Shown: positions 15,580 to 23,777 of the stretch, piece after piece
Layout of the letters: every line of letters begins with the position of its first letter
How positions within the stretch are numbered: the stretch's first letter is position 1
DNA from: an uncultured Saprospiraceae bacterium
Lineage (GTDB): Bacteria > Bacteroidota > Bacteroidia > Chitinophagales > Saprospiraceae
Direction: 5' to 3'
DNA length: 36,305 nt
NCBI GenBank assembly: GCA_937924495.1
Contig: CALDSS010000023.1
Coordinates: 1-36,305, forward strand
Translations under genes and position numbers: made by a program
Notes under the pieces: generated by a model
What the model saw: only the letters and a program-made list of their open reading frames with translations
Databases searched by the model: none
Told to the model about the DNA's origin: nothing

Positions 15580-18168
15580 ATGCAAAGATTTCTTCTCTGT
15601 CTATTTTTCATTTTGATTTCAAATTTTGGGATCAGCCAATTCTCTGATAATTTTTCAGATGGCAATTTATCGGATAGTCCCACTTGGCAAGGCAACCTTT
15701 CTGATTTTCAAATCACAGATGGAGAACTTCAGCTCAATGCCGCGGCAGCAGGTACTTCCTCAATTTTCACAGAAATAAATTTACCAGACAGTGCCGTTTG
15801 GGAAATTTATAGCCGAATGAATTTCAATCCTTCGGGTTCTAATCAATTGCGCATTTATTTGCAATTGGATAATCGGGATGTAGCGCAGGCCAATGGCTAT
15901 TATATTGAAATAGGCGAGACGGGCAGTGAGGATAATTTAAAATTTTATCGCTTGGATGAAGGAGTACCATTGCTGATTGGAGAGGGAACTTTGAGCGCTT
16001 TGGCATCTAATCCTGAATTCAGATTAAAAATTAGCCGAAAGGCAAATGGAGATTGGATGGTAGAAACAGACTATGCTGGCGGAACTGATTTTACGATTGA
16101 TGACCAGTTTTTCGATTCTACCTATTTGGCAGTGAATGGATGGTTTGGTTTAGAATGTAGCTACACTTCCACGCGTATAGATGCTTTCTTTTTTGATGAT
16201 ATCAATGTGCAGCCGCTTTTGCCAGATACACAAGGCCCAGAGTTAATTGTTGCTGAACCACTCGACGAAACAACCCTTTTTGTTGAATTTTCTGAAAACG
16301 TAAATGAAGGAACTGCTACCAATTTATCCAACTATAATGTGCAGCCTAATATCGGCGAACCTTCTTCTGTGAGTTGGAATGGGGCAGAAGTAGAGCTAAA
16401 TTTTTCAGCACCTTTTCAAAACGGCCAAAATACCCTGACTGTTGAAAATATTTCTGATGAAGTGGGGAATATTGTTCCTACCCAGTCCATTGATTTTTCT
16501 TTTTTGAAAATAGAAGGGGTGCAGCCATACGATTTGTTGATTACGGAAATTATGGCAGACCCAACGCCTGCGCTAGGCCTTCCTGATGCCGAGTGGATTG
16601 AAATTTATAATCGAAGTGATAAAACGCTTTCGTTGGAGGAACTACTTTTTGCAGATGGAAGCAGTGAACGCGAACTCAGTGGAATGTTACTCCCTAATGA
16701 ATATGCCATCATTTGTGATGACGATGATTTGGCAGCTTTTGAAGTTTTTGGAAAAGTGATTCCACTTTCCAGTTTTCCTTCGTTGACGAATGGTGGAGAA
16801 TTATTGGCTTTGAAAAATACAGATAATCAAATCATCCATGCAGTTGATTTCTCTGATAGCTGGTACATGGATACTGGTAAAAAAGAAGGTGGTTGGACAC
16901 TCGAACTCATCAATCCGCAGACACCTTGTCTTGGTGCTGAAAATTGGATTGCTTCTACCAATTTGAATGGTGGAACGCCTGGTCGTCAAAACTCCGTTTT
17001 TCAAAATACACCTGATGAAACCTTTCCTGATTTGCTCACTGTTTTTCCTGATTTGGCTACCGAATTGGTTTTGAGTTTTAGTGAAGGATTAGATTTTACG
17101 AGCGCTGAAAATATTTCAAACTACACCATCGAACCATTCATTAATATTCAGTTTGCAATTCCACAACCACCCCTTTTTCAACAGGTTAAATTGATTTTGA
17201 GCGAGCCCCTGCAAGAAGGAGAGATTTATAAGATAAAAGTCGAAAATGGAGTGGCAGACTGTGCTGGCAACACTATCGGAATGAAAAACGAATTGCAGTT
17301 TGCCTTGCCAGCCAAAATAGAACCAGGTGATTTGATTATCAATGAAATACTCTTCAATCCACAAGTAGGAGGAGTAGATTTTTTAGAGGTTTATAACTTG
17401 AGTGGAAAGGTATTGGATTTATCTGATTTATTGATTGGACGAGTAGTGGATGGCGATACACAGGTTTTTGGAGTTGAAAATTCGTACCTCCTGTTTCCTG
17501 AAAGTTTAGCGGCATTTACAGCTGATAAAACGGATGTTTTGTCAAGATATGCTGTTCCTAATCCTTCGGCCTTGATTGAGACCAAATTGCCCACCATGCC
17601 CGACGATGAGGGCAATGTAAAACTATTCGTTGAAGGAATTTTTGAACCGCTAATCATAGATGATTTAAATTATTCGAAAGACTGGCATCATCCCTTGTTA
17701 AGTACTGAAGAAGGAGTTTCTTTAGAAAGAATTGACCCTGCAGCCGAAACAGACAATTCGAATAACTGGCAATCAGCTGCGGAGTCGGTTGGTTTTGCTA
17801 CACCGACAGGTTTGAACTCTCAATTTAAGGGAGCCAATACAAATATTGTAAGTGGTTTTTCACTCAATCCTTCCTCCTTTTCACCTGATGATGATGGAGT
17901 AGATGATTTTTTGCAAATCAATTATTCATTGGAAGGAGCGGGTTTTTTGGCCAATACGACCATCTTTGATGCGGCAGGTCGTCCGATTAAAACTCTTTCT
18001 CAAAATGAACTTTTAGGAATTGAGGGGTTTTTACGTTGGGATGGCGACACCGATGACATAACTCGTGCTAAATCAGGTATCTATATCGTTTACATTCAGA
18101 TTTTTGCGCCAGATGGTACGGTTCGAGAGTTCAAAGAACCCGTTGTTTTAGCTTTGCCATTTGATTGA
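15580..18168 (+). CDS. exported multidomain protein with two lamin-tail (LTD) domains
   Basis: An 862-aa protein. Signal peptide 1-20 (MQRFLLCLFFILISNFGISQ); a concanavalin/LamG-like beta domain (~22-210); an SbsA-type Ig-like domain (LIVAEPLDETTLFVEFSENV, ~215-310); a first LTD (DLLITEIMADPTPALGLPDAEWIEIYN, split as ~316-465 in the protein); a second Ig-like domain (~470-580); a second LTD (GDLIINEILFNPQ, ~582-760); and a C-terminal FlgD-like Ig domain (FSPDDDGVDDFLQI ... SGIYIVYIQ). LTDs in bacteria occur on secreted nucleases and CotH proteins and are thought to mediate binding or surface attachment. No catalytic domain is visible. The lipoprotein gene that follows is 160 bp away. Confidence 0.85.
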   Translation: MQRFLLCLFFILISNFGISQFSDNFSDGNLSDSPTWQGNLSDFQITDGELQLNAAAAGTSSIFTEINLPDSAVWEIYSRMNFNPSGSNQLRIYLQLDNRDVAQANGYYIEIGETGSEDNLKFYRLDEGVPLLIGEGTLSALASNPEFRLKISRKANGDWMVETDYAGGTDFTIDDQFFDSTYLAVNGWFGLECSYTSTRIDAFFFDDINVQPLLPDTQGPELIVAEPLDETTLFVEFSENVNEGTATNLSNYNVQPNIGEPSSVSWNGAEVELNFSAPFQNGQNTLTVENISDEVGNIVPTQSIDFSFLKIEGVQPYDLLITEIMADPTPALGLPDAEWIEIYNRSDKTLSLEELLFADGSSERELSGMLLPNEYAIICDDDDLAAFEVFGKVIPLSSFPSLTNGGELLALKNTDNQIIHAVDFSDSWYMDTGKKEGGWTLELINPQTPCLGAENWIASTNLNGGTPGRQNSVFQNTPDETFPDLLTVFPDLATELVLSFSEGLDFTSAENISNYTIEPFINIQFAIPQPPLFQQVKLILSEPLQEGEIYKIKVENGVADCAGNTIGMKNELQFALPAKIEPGDLIINEILFNPQVGGVDFLEVYNLSGKVLDLSDLLIGRVVDGDTQVFGVENSYLLFPESLAAFTADKTDVLSRYAVPNPSALIETKLPTMPDDEGNVKLFVEGIFEPLIIDDLNYSKDWHHPLLSTEEGVSLERIDPAAETDNSNNWQSAAESVGFATPTGLNSQFKGANTNIVSGFSLNPSSFSPDDDGVDDFLQINYSLEGAGFLANTTIFDAAGRPIKTLSQNELLGIEGFLRWDGDTDDITRAKSGIYIVYIQIFAPDGTVREFKEPVVLALPFD

Positions 18169-18328
18169 TAATTTGCGCTCTATTTGAGTTAAATTAATCA
18201 ATGCAAAATGGTTATAATGGTTCCATGGTTTTTCTAAACAATTTGGCCATGCAGCCATAAAACCATTGAATCTCCTAATTTCAAACCAGAACAAACGCAC
18301 AAAACCATTTCAAAACAAAACACTATAC

Positions 18329-19246
18329 ATGAAATTCATTCCAGTTATCCTTTCCTTTTCTTTTTTTGGAAATTTCGGATGTAACTATTCGAATATGACT
18401 ACTGAAAATTTAGACACAATACAACCCGTGAATATTATTCCTAAAGATTTTTCAGCTTATTGGTATGCAGGTGCTGCGGAGGTAAATTCCTATAAATTGG
18501 AGCAGTCGCGTTATGGTCAGATCAGAGAAGGAGATGCGGTTTTGGTTTTCGTGACGGAAGATTTCTCTAAGTCAAAACAAGTCAAGTTAGACTATCCAGA
18601 TCAAGCTGCGCGTGATGCTGTTTCAGTTTTAAAACTTAATAAATTAAAGCGTTTTCATACAGGAGTTTATGACTATTCTGTCATGCTTTCGGCGTTTACA
18701 CCAGTGGATATTAAGAGTTATCCCAATAGTCTGAAAGCTACTTTTTCTTCTCAGGATTGGTGTGGTCAGGTATTTTCTCAAATGAATTTGGGCAAAGATG
18801 GATTATATGGCTTGAAGTCATTTTCCTATTTTGAATCGGAAGGAGATGAAATTGAAAAACTCAAAGGCACGATGCTCGAAGATGAGATCTGGAATCGTTT
18901 GCGCATTAACCCAGAAAGCATTCCAACAGGAGATGTCTTATTAATTCCTTCCATGAGTTATGGCCGTTTGCAACATAAACCGATGAAACCCTCCAGTGCG
19001 CGAATATCTTTTGAAGAAGAAACAGAGTCAACCTCAGATTTGAAGATTGAGTATTTGCATCATGACCGTTCTGTGATTATTACCTTTGAAAATAGATTCC
19101 CATTCAAAATTTTGGGATGGAAAGAAAAAAATGGAAATGAGCCTACGACTGTCGCTACGCTGCAAAAAAGTATGAAAAGCCCATATTGGGGCAAAAATTC
19201 CAACGAATTTTCTGACCTAAGAGACAGTTTGGGATTAAAGTTTTAA
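18329..19246 (+). CDS. conserved Bacteroidota lipoprotein of unknown function
   Basis: About 305 aa from MKFIPVILSFSFFGNFGC; this start gives a proper lipoprotein signal with lipidated Cys 18. An ATG at 18266 in the same frame adds 21 polar residues and is less likely. Mature sequence begins with DFSAYWYAGAAEVNSYKLEQ then RYGQIREGDAVLVFVTEDFS and LKLNKLKRFHTGVYDYSVML. I recall proteins with this pattern being labelled 'septum formation inhibitor Maf' in databases, but no Maf pyrophosphatase motif is visible, so I would not transfer that name. Function is unknown; a periplasmic-facing outer-membrane lipoprotein is likely. Confidence 0.8.
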   Translation: MKFIPVILSFSFFGNFGCNYSNMTTENLDTIQPVNIIPKDFSAYWYAGAAEVNSYKLEQSRYGQIREGDAVLVFVTEDFSKSKQVKLDYPDQAARDAVSVLKLNKLKRFHTGVYDYSVMLSAFTPVDIKSYPNSLKATFSSQDWCGQVFSQMNLGKDGLYGLKSFSYFESEGDEIEKLKGTMLEDEIWNRLRINPESIPTGDVLLIPSMSYGRLQHKPMKPSSARISFEEETESTSDLKIEYLHHDRSVIITFENRFPFKILGWKEKNGNEPTTVATLQKSMKSPYWGKNSNEFSDLRDSLGLKF

Positions 19247-19276
19247 ATCAGGAATTGATTTTAAAAGTCATTTTTT
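19241..19276. terminator. AT-rich terminator-like hairpin between convergent genes
   Basis: TTTTAAATCA / TGATTTTAAAA with a five-base loop (GGAAT), then AGTCA and six T's. It starts inside the last codons of the lipoprotein gene. The stem is AT-only in part, so it is weak. Confidence 0.4.
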
Positions 19277-19309
19277 AACCACCGCTTTAGGCAATAGATA
19301 AGGCAATAT

Positions 19310-20392
19310 TTAGAACTCTTCTTTCCACCTTGCACCATATTCCTCAACAAGAATATTGTCTAAATCGTCTGCCTGTTGAAAAAGGTTTTTGAAAAGTCTT
19401 AGTCCAGTTTCGCTATTAAAATAGCGGTCATAAATCAGAAGCGATAGAATGATGTCTTGTCCTTTAACGCTAATAGTGAGTCCTTTTAAAGAATAATTGG
19501 TGCGAAGAATATATTCGTAAATAGGCTTAATGTTTTGAGAAGGTAGCAAACATAAAAAGGCATCTCCGATAATCAATCCATTTTTTTCAAAATAAGAAAC
19601 GCGAATTTTTGCACTTCCTTTTTGCATTTCCCAACTATTGGGGCCACGACGGCATAGGCGAATATCATAACCTAATTGTTCGAGCATAGACTCAATCGTT
19701 TTCGGCATACCAGCAGGCTCAAACTCCTCTATCATTGAAGGCAGTTTGAGTTTTGAACCACAATGGATGCAATATTTCCCCTCTCGTTGTTTCTCGAAAA
19801 CGATATTCATACAAGAAGCGCATCTTGCACCATAGTCATTGTTTCCACCTTTAAAAGCTTCTATAGTAGATTGGATATAATGACTAGGTAAGGAAAACCC
19901 TAAATTTTCACCATCCTTGAGAATGAAAGTATTGATACCTACAATCTCCCCTTTTTCATTGATAAGTGGTCCGCCACTATTACCTGGGTTGAGTGCGGCG
20001 TCATGCTGAATAAAAGCAATTTCATCCACCAAGTGATAAGTATTGGATACGATTCCTTGCGTCGCAGTATATTTCAAACCATAAGGGTGGCCAATCGCTA
20101 CCACTTTATCACCTTCCGTAAGTTTATCTTTTTCACCCAATTCAACCTTGAGCGATTGGATGTCTGGCGGCATCTTTAAAAAAGCGAGATCATGTTTTTT
20201 ATCAAGGAAAAAGACATCCGTGAGTTGTTTTTCAAAATGCTTACCATAGACAATGACCGTCTTGTTGTTGCGGACTACATGCTCATTGGTGATAATGATG
20301 TCATATTTTTCTAAAAGAAACCCCGTCCCCGTACTATACGGAGTAGCAATCTGTACAATTATACCTTTATATTTCTCAATGACTTCCTTCAC
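19310..20392 (-). CDS. cytoplasmic trypsin-like serine protease with zinc ribbon and C-terminal YbjN-like domain
   Basis: A 360-aa protein without signal peptide or membrane segment. Residues 1-180 are an HtrA/trypsin-2-like protease with the full triad: H38 (TNEHVV), D68 (KHDLAFL), S139 (NPGNSGGP). No PDZ domain follows. Residues 191-211 form a four-Cys zinc ribbon (C191, C194, C208, C211). The C-terminal ~130 residues (PKTIESMLEQLGYDIRLC ... DRYFNSETGLRLF) look like a YbjN/secretion-chaperone-like alpha-beta domain. The order protease-ribbon-chaperone-like is unusual. An intracellular regulatory protease is inferred from the lack of export signal. It is transcribed towards the convergent lipoprotein gene. 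Confidence 0.88.
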   Translation of the reverse strand: MKEVIEKYKGIIVQIATPYSTGTGFLLEKYDIIITNEHVVRNNKTVIVYGKHFEKQLTDVFFLDKKHDLAFLKMPPDIQSLKVELGEKDKLTEGDKVVAIGHPYGLKYTATQGIVSNTYHLVDEIAFIQHDAALNPGNSGGPLINEKGEIVGINTFILKDGENLGFSLPSHYIQSTIEAFKGGNNDYGARCASCMNIVFEKQREGKYCIHCGSKLKLPSMIEEFEPAGMPKTIESMLEQLGYDIRLCRRGPNSWEMQKGSAKIRVSYFEKNGLIIGDAFLCLLPSQNIKPIYEYILRTNYSLKGLTISVKGQDIILSLLIYDRYFNSETGLRLFKNLFQQADDLDNILVEEYGARWKEEF

Positions 20393-20539
20393 GGAAACGG
20401 GTTTTGAATGGCGAATATATGAGTTAATTATTTAGCCAAAAAGCAATGTTTTTCTTTAGAGGCCTTTTTATGATAAAAATCACGGGTTTTAGGGCGGAAT
20501 AGGCTATTTTATTTCGCTATGATCAATTAGTTTTATTCC

Positions 20540-20547
20540 TATCTTTG
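20540..20547 (+). promoter_or_regulatory. -7 box TATCTTTG upstream of efp
   Basis: Exact TAnnTTTG match, 46 bp before the efp start; no clear -33 element. It probably drives efp and perhaps the acc genes. Confidence 0.55.
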
Positions 20548-20593
20548 CGCCACTTTTTGAATTACCTAAGTTTTTTAATAAAAATATAAAAAC

Positions 20594-21154
20594 ATGGCCT
20601 CAACGGCGGATATTAAAAAAGGACTTTGTATCGAATACAGTAACGATATTTACTCAGTTGTTGATTTTCAGCACGTAAAACCGGGAAAAGGGGCTGCTTT
20701 CGTGAGAACGAAATTAAAAAGTGTGACGAATGGAAAAGTAGTCGATAATACTTTTCCTTCAGGGCATAAAATTACAACGGTAAGAGTCGAGAGAAGGAAG
20801 TTTCAATACTTATACAAAGACGATATGGGTTTTCATTTTATGAATAATGAAACCTATGAGCAGACTTCTATGCAGCCAGAATTGATTGAGAATAGTCAAT
20901 TTTTGAAGGAAGGAATGAATATAGAAATTCTATTTCACTCTGAAAAAGAAATTCCACTCATGGTAGAATTGCCACAAAGTGCCTTTTACGAAGTGAAATA
21001 TACAGAGCCAGGGCTAAAAGGAGATACTGCCACCAATACGCAAAAACCTGCTACTTTGGAAACGGATGCAGAAGTCAGAGTACCTTTGTTTATCAATATT
21101 GGCGATCAAGTGAAAATTGATACACGAACTGGTGATTATTTAGGCCGAACTTAA
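20594..21154 (+). CDS. efp: translation elongation factor P
   Basis: Relieves ribosome stalling at polyproline stretches. 186 aa, normal family length, with the three-barrel layout: KOW-like N-terminal domain (MASTADIKKGLCIEYSNDIY), the tip loop VKPGKGAAF with K32 at the site modified in other bacteria, the central domain and an OB-like C-terminus ending VKIDTRTGDYLGRT. The efp-accB-accC order is common across bacteria. The gap to accB is 164 bp, so accB may have its own promoter as well. Confidence 0.97.
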   Translation: MASTADIKKGLCIEYSNDIYSVVDFQHVKPGKGAAFVRTKLKSVTNGKVVDNTFPSGHKITTVRVERRKFQYLYKDDMGFHFMNNETYEQTSMQPELIENSQFLKEGMNIEILFHSEKEIPLMVELPQSAFYEVKYTEPGLKGDTATNTQKPATLETDAEVRVPLFINIGDQVKIDTRTGDYLGRT

Positions 21155-21318
21155 TTTTTAAGATTTTTAGAATAAACTCAAATAGAAAGGATCGGGTATT
21201 TTTATGGTATCCGAATTCTTTTTGTTATTTTGATAAAGGAGATAAGTATTTGATTTCGCGTTCCTATATTTATCCCACCTTTACCAGCTATTAAATAAAT
21301 ACTACACAACGAAACCAT

Positions 21319-21825
21319 ATGACTTTTAAAGAAATCCAAGAGTTAATCAAATTGGTAAGTAAATCCAAACTGAACGAATTCAAAGTGAAAAAAGGGGATT
21401 TTGAAATGACCATTCGTTCTGAAAATTATACCAAAGGTTCTAATGCCGCTCCGATTATACATTCGGCTCCATCAATCATGCCTGTAAGTGCTCCTGCTCC
21501 AGTACCAGCTGCTGCACCTGCGGCCGCTGCAACACCTGCGGCCGCTGCGCCAGAAGCTGCTGCACCAAAGGAAGATACCAGTAAATATATTGAGATAAAA
21601 TCTCCAATGATTGGTACTTTTTATCGCTCTGCATCACCAGAAAAACCAGTTTTTGTTTCTGTTGGTGATAAAGTTGATAAAGGCTCAGTTGTTTGTATCA
21701 TTGAAGCGATGAAGCTTTTCAATGAAATTGAAGCAGAGGTTACTGGTACAATTGTGAAAGTCTTAGTTGAAGATTCGCAGCCAGTAGAGTATGATCAACC
21801 ACTTTTCTTGGTTGATCCGAGCTAA
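21319..21825 (+). CDS. accB: acetyl-CoA carboxylase biotin carboxyl carrier protein
   Basis: Carries carboxybiotin between the biotin carboxylase and carboxyltransferase in the first step of fatty-acid synthesis. 168 aa: a helical N-terminus ([21 protein letters not shown]), an Ala/Pro-rich flexible linker (about 55-83), and the biotinyl domain [20 protein letters not shown] ... [14 protein letters not shown], with biotinylated K132. Ends with [13 protein letters not shown] as in typical AccB. accC follows 60 bp downstream on the same strand, and the two products form one complex. Confidence 0.97.
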   Translation: MTFKEIQELIKLVSKSKLNEFKVKKGDFEMTIRSENYTKGSNAAPIIHSAPSIMPVSAPAPVPAAAPAAAATPAAAAPEAAAPKEDTSKYIEIKSPMIGTFYRSASPEKPVFVSVGDKVDKGSVVCIIEAMKLFNEIEAEVTGTIVKVLVEDSQPVEYDQPLFLVDPS

Positions 21826-21885
21826 TCCATCTTTTCCAATTTTTTTTGACTTGCGTCAAAAGCTGAACAAACACAAAGGAACCTT

Positions 21886-23235
21886 ATGTTCAAGAAAATA
21901 CTTATAGCCAATCGTGGAGAAATTGCGCTTAGAATAATTAGAACCTGCAAGGAAATGGGCATTAAAACAGTGGCCATTTACTCCACAGCTGATAGAGATA
22001 GCCTTCATGTTCGATTTGCAGATGAAGCGGTTTGTATTGGCCCCCCTTCATCCGCAGAGTCTTATCTTAATATTCCTAAAATTATGGCGGCGGTAGAAAT
22101 TACCAATGCTGATGCGGTTCATCCGGGTTATGGTTTCTTGTCAGAGAACCCTGATTTTGCGGAGGTTTGTACTCAATATGGTATCAAATTTATTGGCCCT
22201 ACGCCCGATCAGATGAAGAAAATGGGGGATAAGGTCACTGCAAAAGAAACAATGATTAAGGCAGGTGTTCCAGTAGTACCTGGTTCTGACGGACTTTTGA
22301 AAGACCTGAAAGACGGTAAAAAAGTAGCAAAAGAAATCGGTTATCCTGTTATCATCAAAGCAACAGCCGGTGGTGGTGGAAAAGGAATGCGAATCATTTG
22401 GAAAGAGGAGGAATTTGAGGCAGCTTGGGATAGCGCACGAAAAGAAGCAAAAGTATCCTTCGGTAATGATGGGATGTATTGCGAAAAATTTGTGGAAGAA
22501 CCTCATCATATCGAATTCCAAATCGCAGGTGACCAATTTGGGAATGTTTGCCACCTTTCAGAAAGGGATTGTTCTATTCAGCGAAGACACCAGAAATTAG
22601 TGGAAGAAAGTCCTTCCCCTTATTTAGATGATGACTTGCGTGAAAGAATGGGCGAAGCAGCCATCCGAGCAGGGGAGTGCATCAATTATGAAGGAGTAGG
22701 AACGGTTGAGTTTTTGGTAGATAAATACAAGAAATTCTATTTCATGGAAATGAATACTCGTATTCAGGTAGAACATCCTGTTACGGAGGAGGTCATTGAT
22801 CATGATTTAATAAAAGAGCAAATCAAATTGGCTGCCGGTGAAAAAATTTCCGGTAAAAACTACTACCCAACGATGTGGGCGATGGAATGCCGTATCAATG
22901 CCGAAGATCCATATTATGATTTTCGCCCTGCTCCAGGAAAAATTGGTTCATTTCATAGCCCGAAAGGGCATGGTGTACGCGTAGATACGCACGTTTATGC
23001 AGGGTACACAGTTCCTCCTCATTATGATTCAATGATTGCCAAGCTCATTTGTCGTGCTCAGACTCGTGAAGAATGTATCCGAAAAATGGAGCGAGCGCTA
23101 GATGAATTTATTGTAGAAGGAATAAAAACCACTATTCCTTTTCATAAAAAATTGATGAAGGATCCTGATTTTAGAGCTGGAAAATTCAATACTGGCTTTA
23201 TCAATACTTTCGATTTAGGTGATCCTGAAGGTTAA
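21886..23235 (+). CDS. accC: acetyl-CoA carboxylase biotin carboxylase subunit
   Basis: ATP-dependent carboxylation of the biotin on AccB using bicarbonate. 449 aa, full length. Motifs: N-terminal [29 protein letters not shown]-grasp K116 and K158, the glycine loop [10 protein letters not shown] (162-167), and the catalytic stretch [16 protein letters not shown] with E288, N290, R292 and E296. The biotin carboxylase C-terminal domain runs from ~330 ([11 protein letters not shown]) to the end (FNTGFINTF). It forms an operon with accB. Confidence 0.98.
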   Translation: MFKKILIANRGEIALRIIRTCKEMGIKTVAIYSTADRDSLHVRFADEAVCIGPPSSAESYLNIPKIMAAVEITNADAVHPGYGFLSENPDFAEVCTQYGIKFIGPTPDQMKKMGDKVTAKETMIKAGVPVVPGSDGLLKDLKDGKKVAKEIGYPVIIKATAGGGGKGMRIIWKEEEFEAAWDSARKEAKVSFGNDGMYCEKFVEEPHHIEFQIAGDQFGNVCHLSERDCSIQRRHQKLVEESPSPYLDDDLRERMGEAAIRAGECINYEGVGTVEFLVDKYKKFYFMEMNTRIQVEHPVTEEVIDHDLIKEQIKLAAGEKISGKNYYPTMWAMECRINAEDPYYDFRPAPGKIGSFHSPKGHGVRVDTHVYAGYTVPPHYDSMIAKLICRAQTREECIRKMERALDEFIVEGIKTTIPFHKKLMKDPDFRAGKFNTGFINTFDLGDPEG

Positions 23236-23242
23236 GAGATTA

Positions 23243-23293
23243 AGTTGATTGGTTGATTTATAAATTTACCTAAACTAAATTAACCAATCAACT
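23243..23293. terminator. inverted repeat between convergent genes (possible terminator)
   Basis: AGTTGATTGGTT (23243-23254) pairs with AACCAATCAACT (23282-23293) across 27 bases. There is no T-run directly after, so termination is uncertain. The arm also overlaps a local direct repeat (AATCAAC). Confidence 0.4.
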
Positions 23294-23305
23294 CAATCAA
23301 CCAAT

Positions 23306-23575
23306 TCATATCCTTTCCAACTCGGCAATACGAGCGTTCAATTGCTCAATCTGCGATTTGTACTTAATGGTAATTTGACCATTTCGAAGCCTCACATTTT
23401 TAAATTCTTCTGAGCTCACATCCAAGTCGTGGCTCATTTTATCAATGTTATTGCTCAAATCTTCTACTTTTCCGTTCAGCGCTTTGATGATAGATTGACG
23501 CTTGGTACTTGTTATCAATGCCCAAACGAAGCCAATGGCTAAAATGCCGAGAAGTGCGAATAGTAAATTTTGCAT
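23306..23575 (-). CDS. small membrane-anchored coiled-coil protein
   Basis: 89 aa: one N-terminal transmembrane helix (LLFALLGILAIGFVWALI), a short basic stretch (TSTKRQ), then heptad-like helix to the C-terminus (KVEDLSNNIDKMSHDLDV ... QIEQLNARIAELERI). The pattern suggests an inner-membrane anchored dimerising helix. No family recognised. It is a single gene, convergent with accC and divergent from the CotH gene. Confidence 0.65.
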   Translation of the reverse strand: MQNLLFALLGILAIGFVWALITSTKRQSIIKALNGKVEDLSNNIDKMSHDLDVSSEEFKNVRLRNGQITIKYKSQIEQLNARIAELERI

Positions 23576-23710
23576 AATTTAATATTTTTCGTTTTGAAAT
23601 ATTGGTTATTTGAAATAATTAAATTTGTGTATTTAATTTATTGCAAAACTTTGTTTGGCTAATTTAGTAATTTTCATAGAATTGTAAAAATTGAATGACT
23701 TGAAGTTGAA

Positions 23711-23744
23711 TTGCATTTCTTGACTGCGGAAGAATTTATCTTTG
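23711..23744 (+). promoter_or_regulatory. Bacteroidota-type promoter (TTG-N23-TATCTTTG)
   Basis: TTG at 23711-23713 and TATCTTTG at 23737-23744, 34 bp before the ATG of the CotH-family gene. The surrounding 23576-23777 gap shows nothing else. Confidence 0.55.
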
Positions 23745-23777
23745 AATTCGTTTAAAATCTATTCTTAAAAAGCGATT

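Noticed and set aside
18225-18266. ATGGTTTT ... AAAACCAT inverted repeat upstream of the lipoprotein gene
   Set aside because: Only eight bases per arm with AT-rich sequence and no T-run; likely chance.
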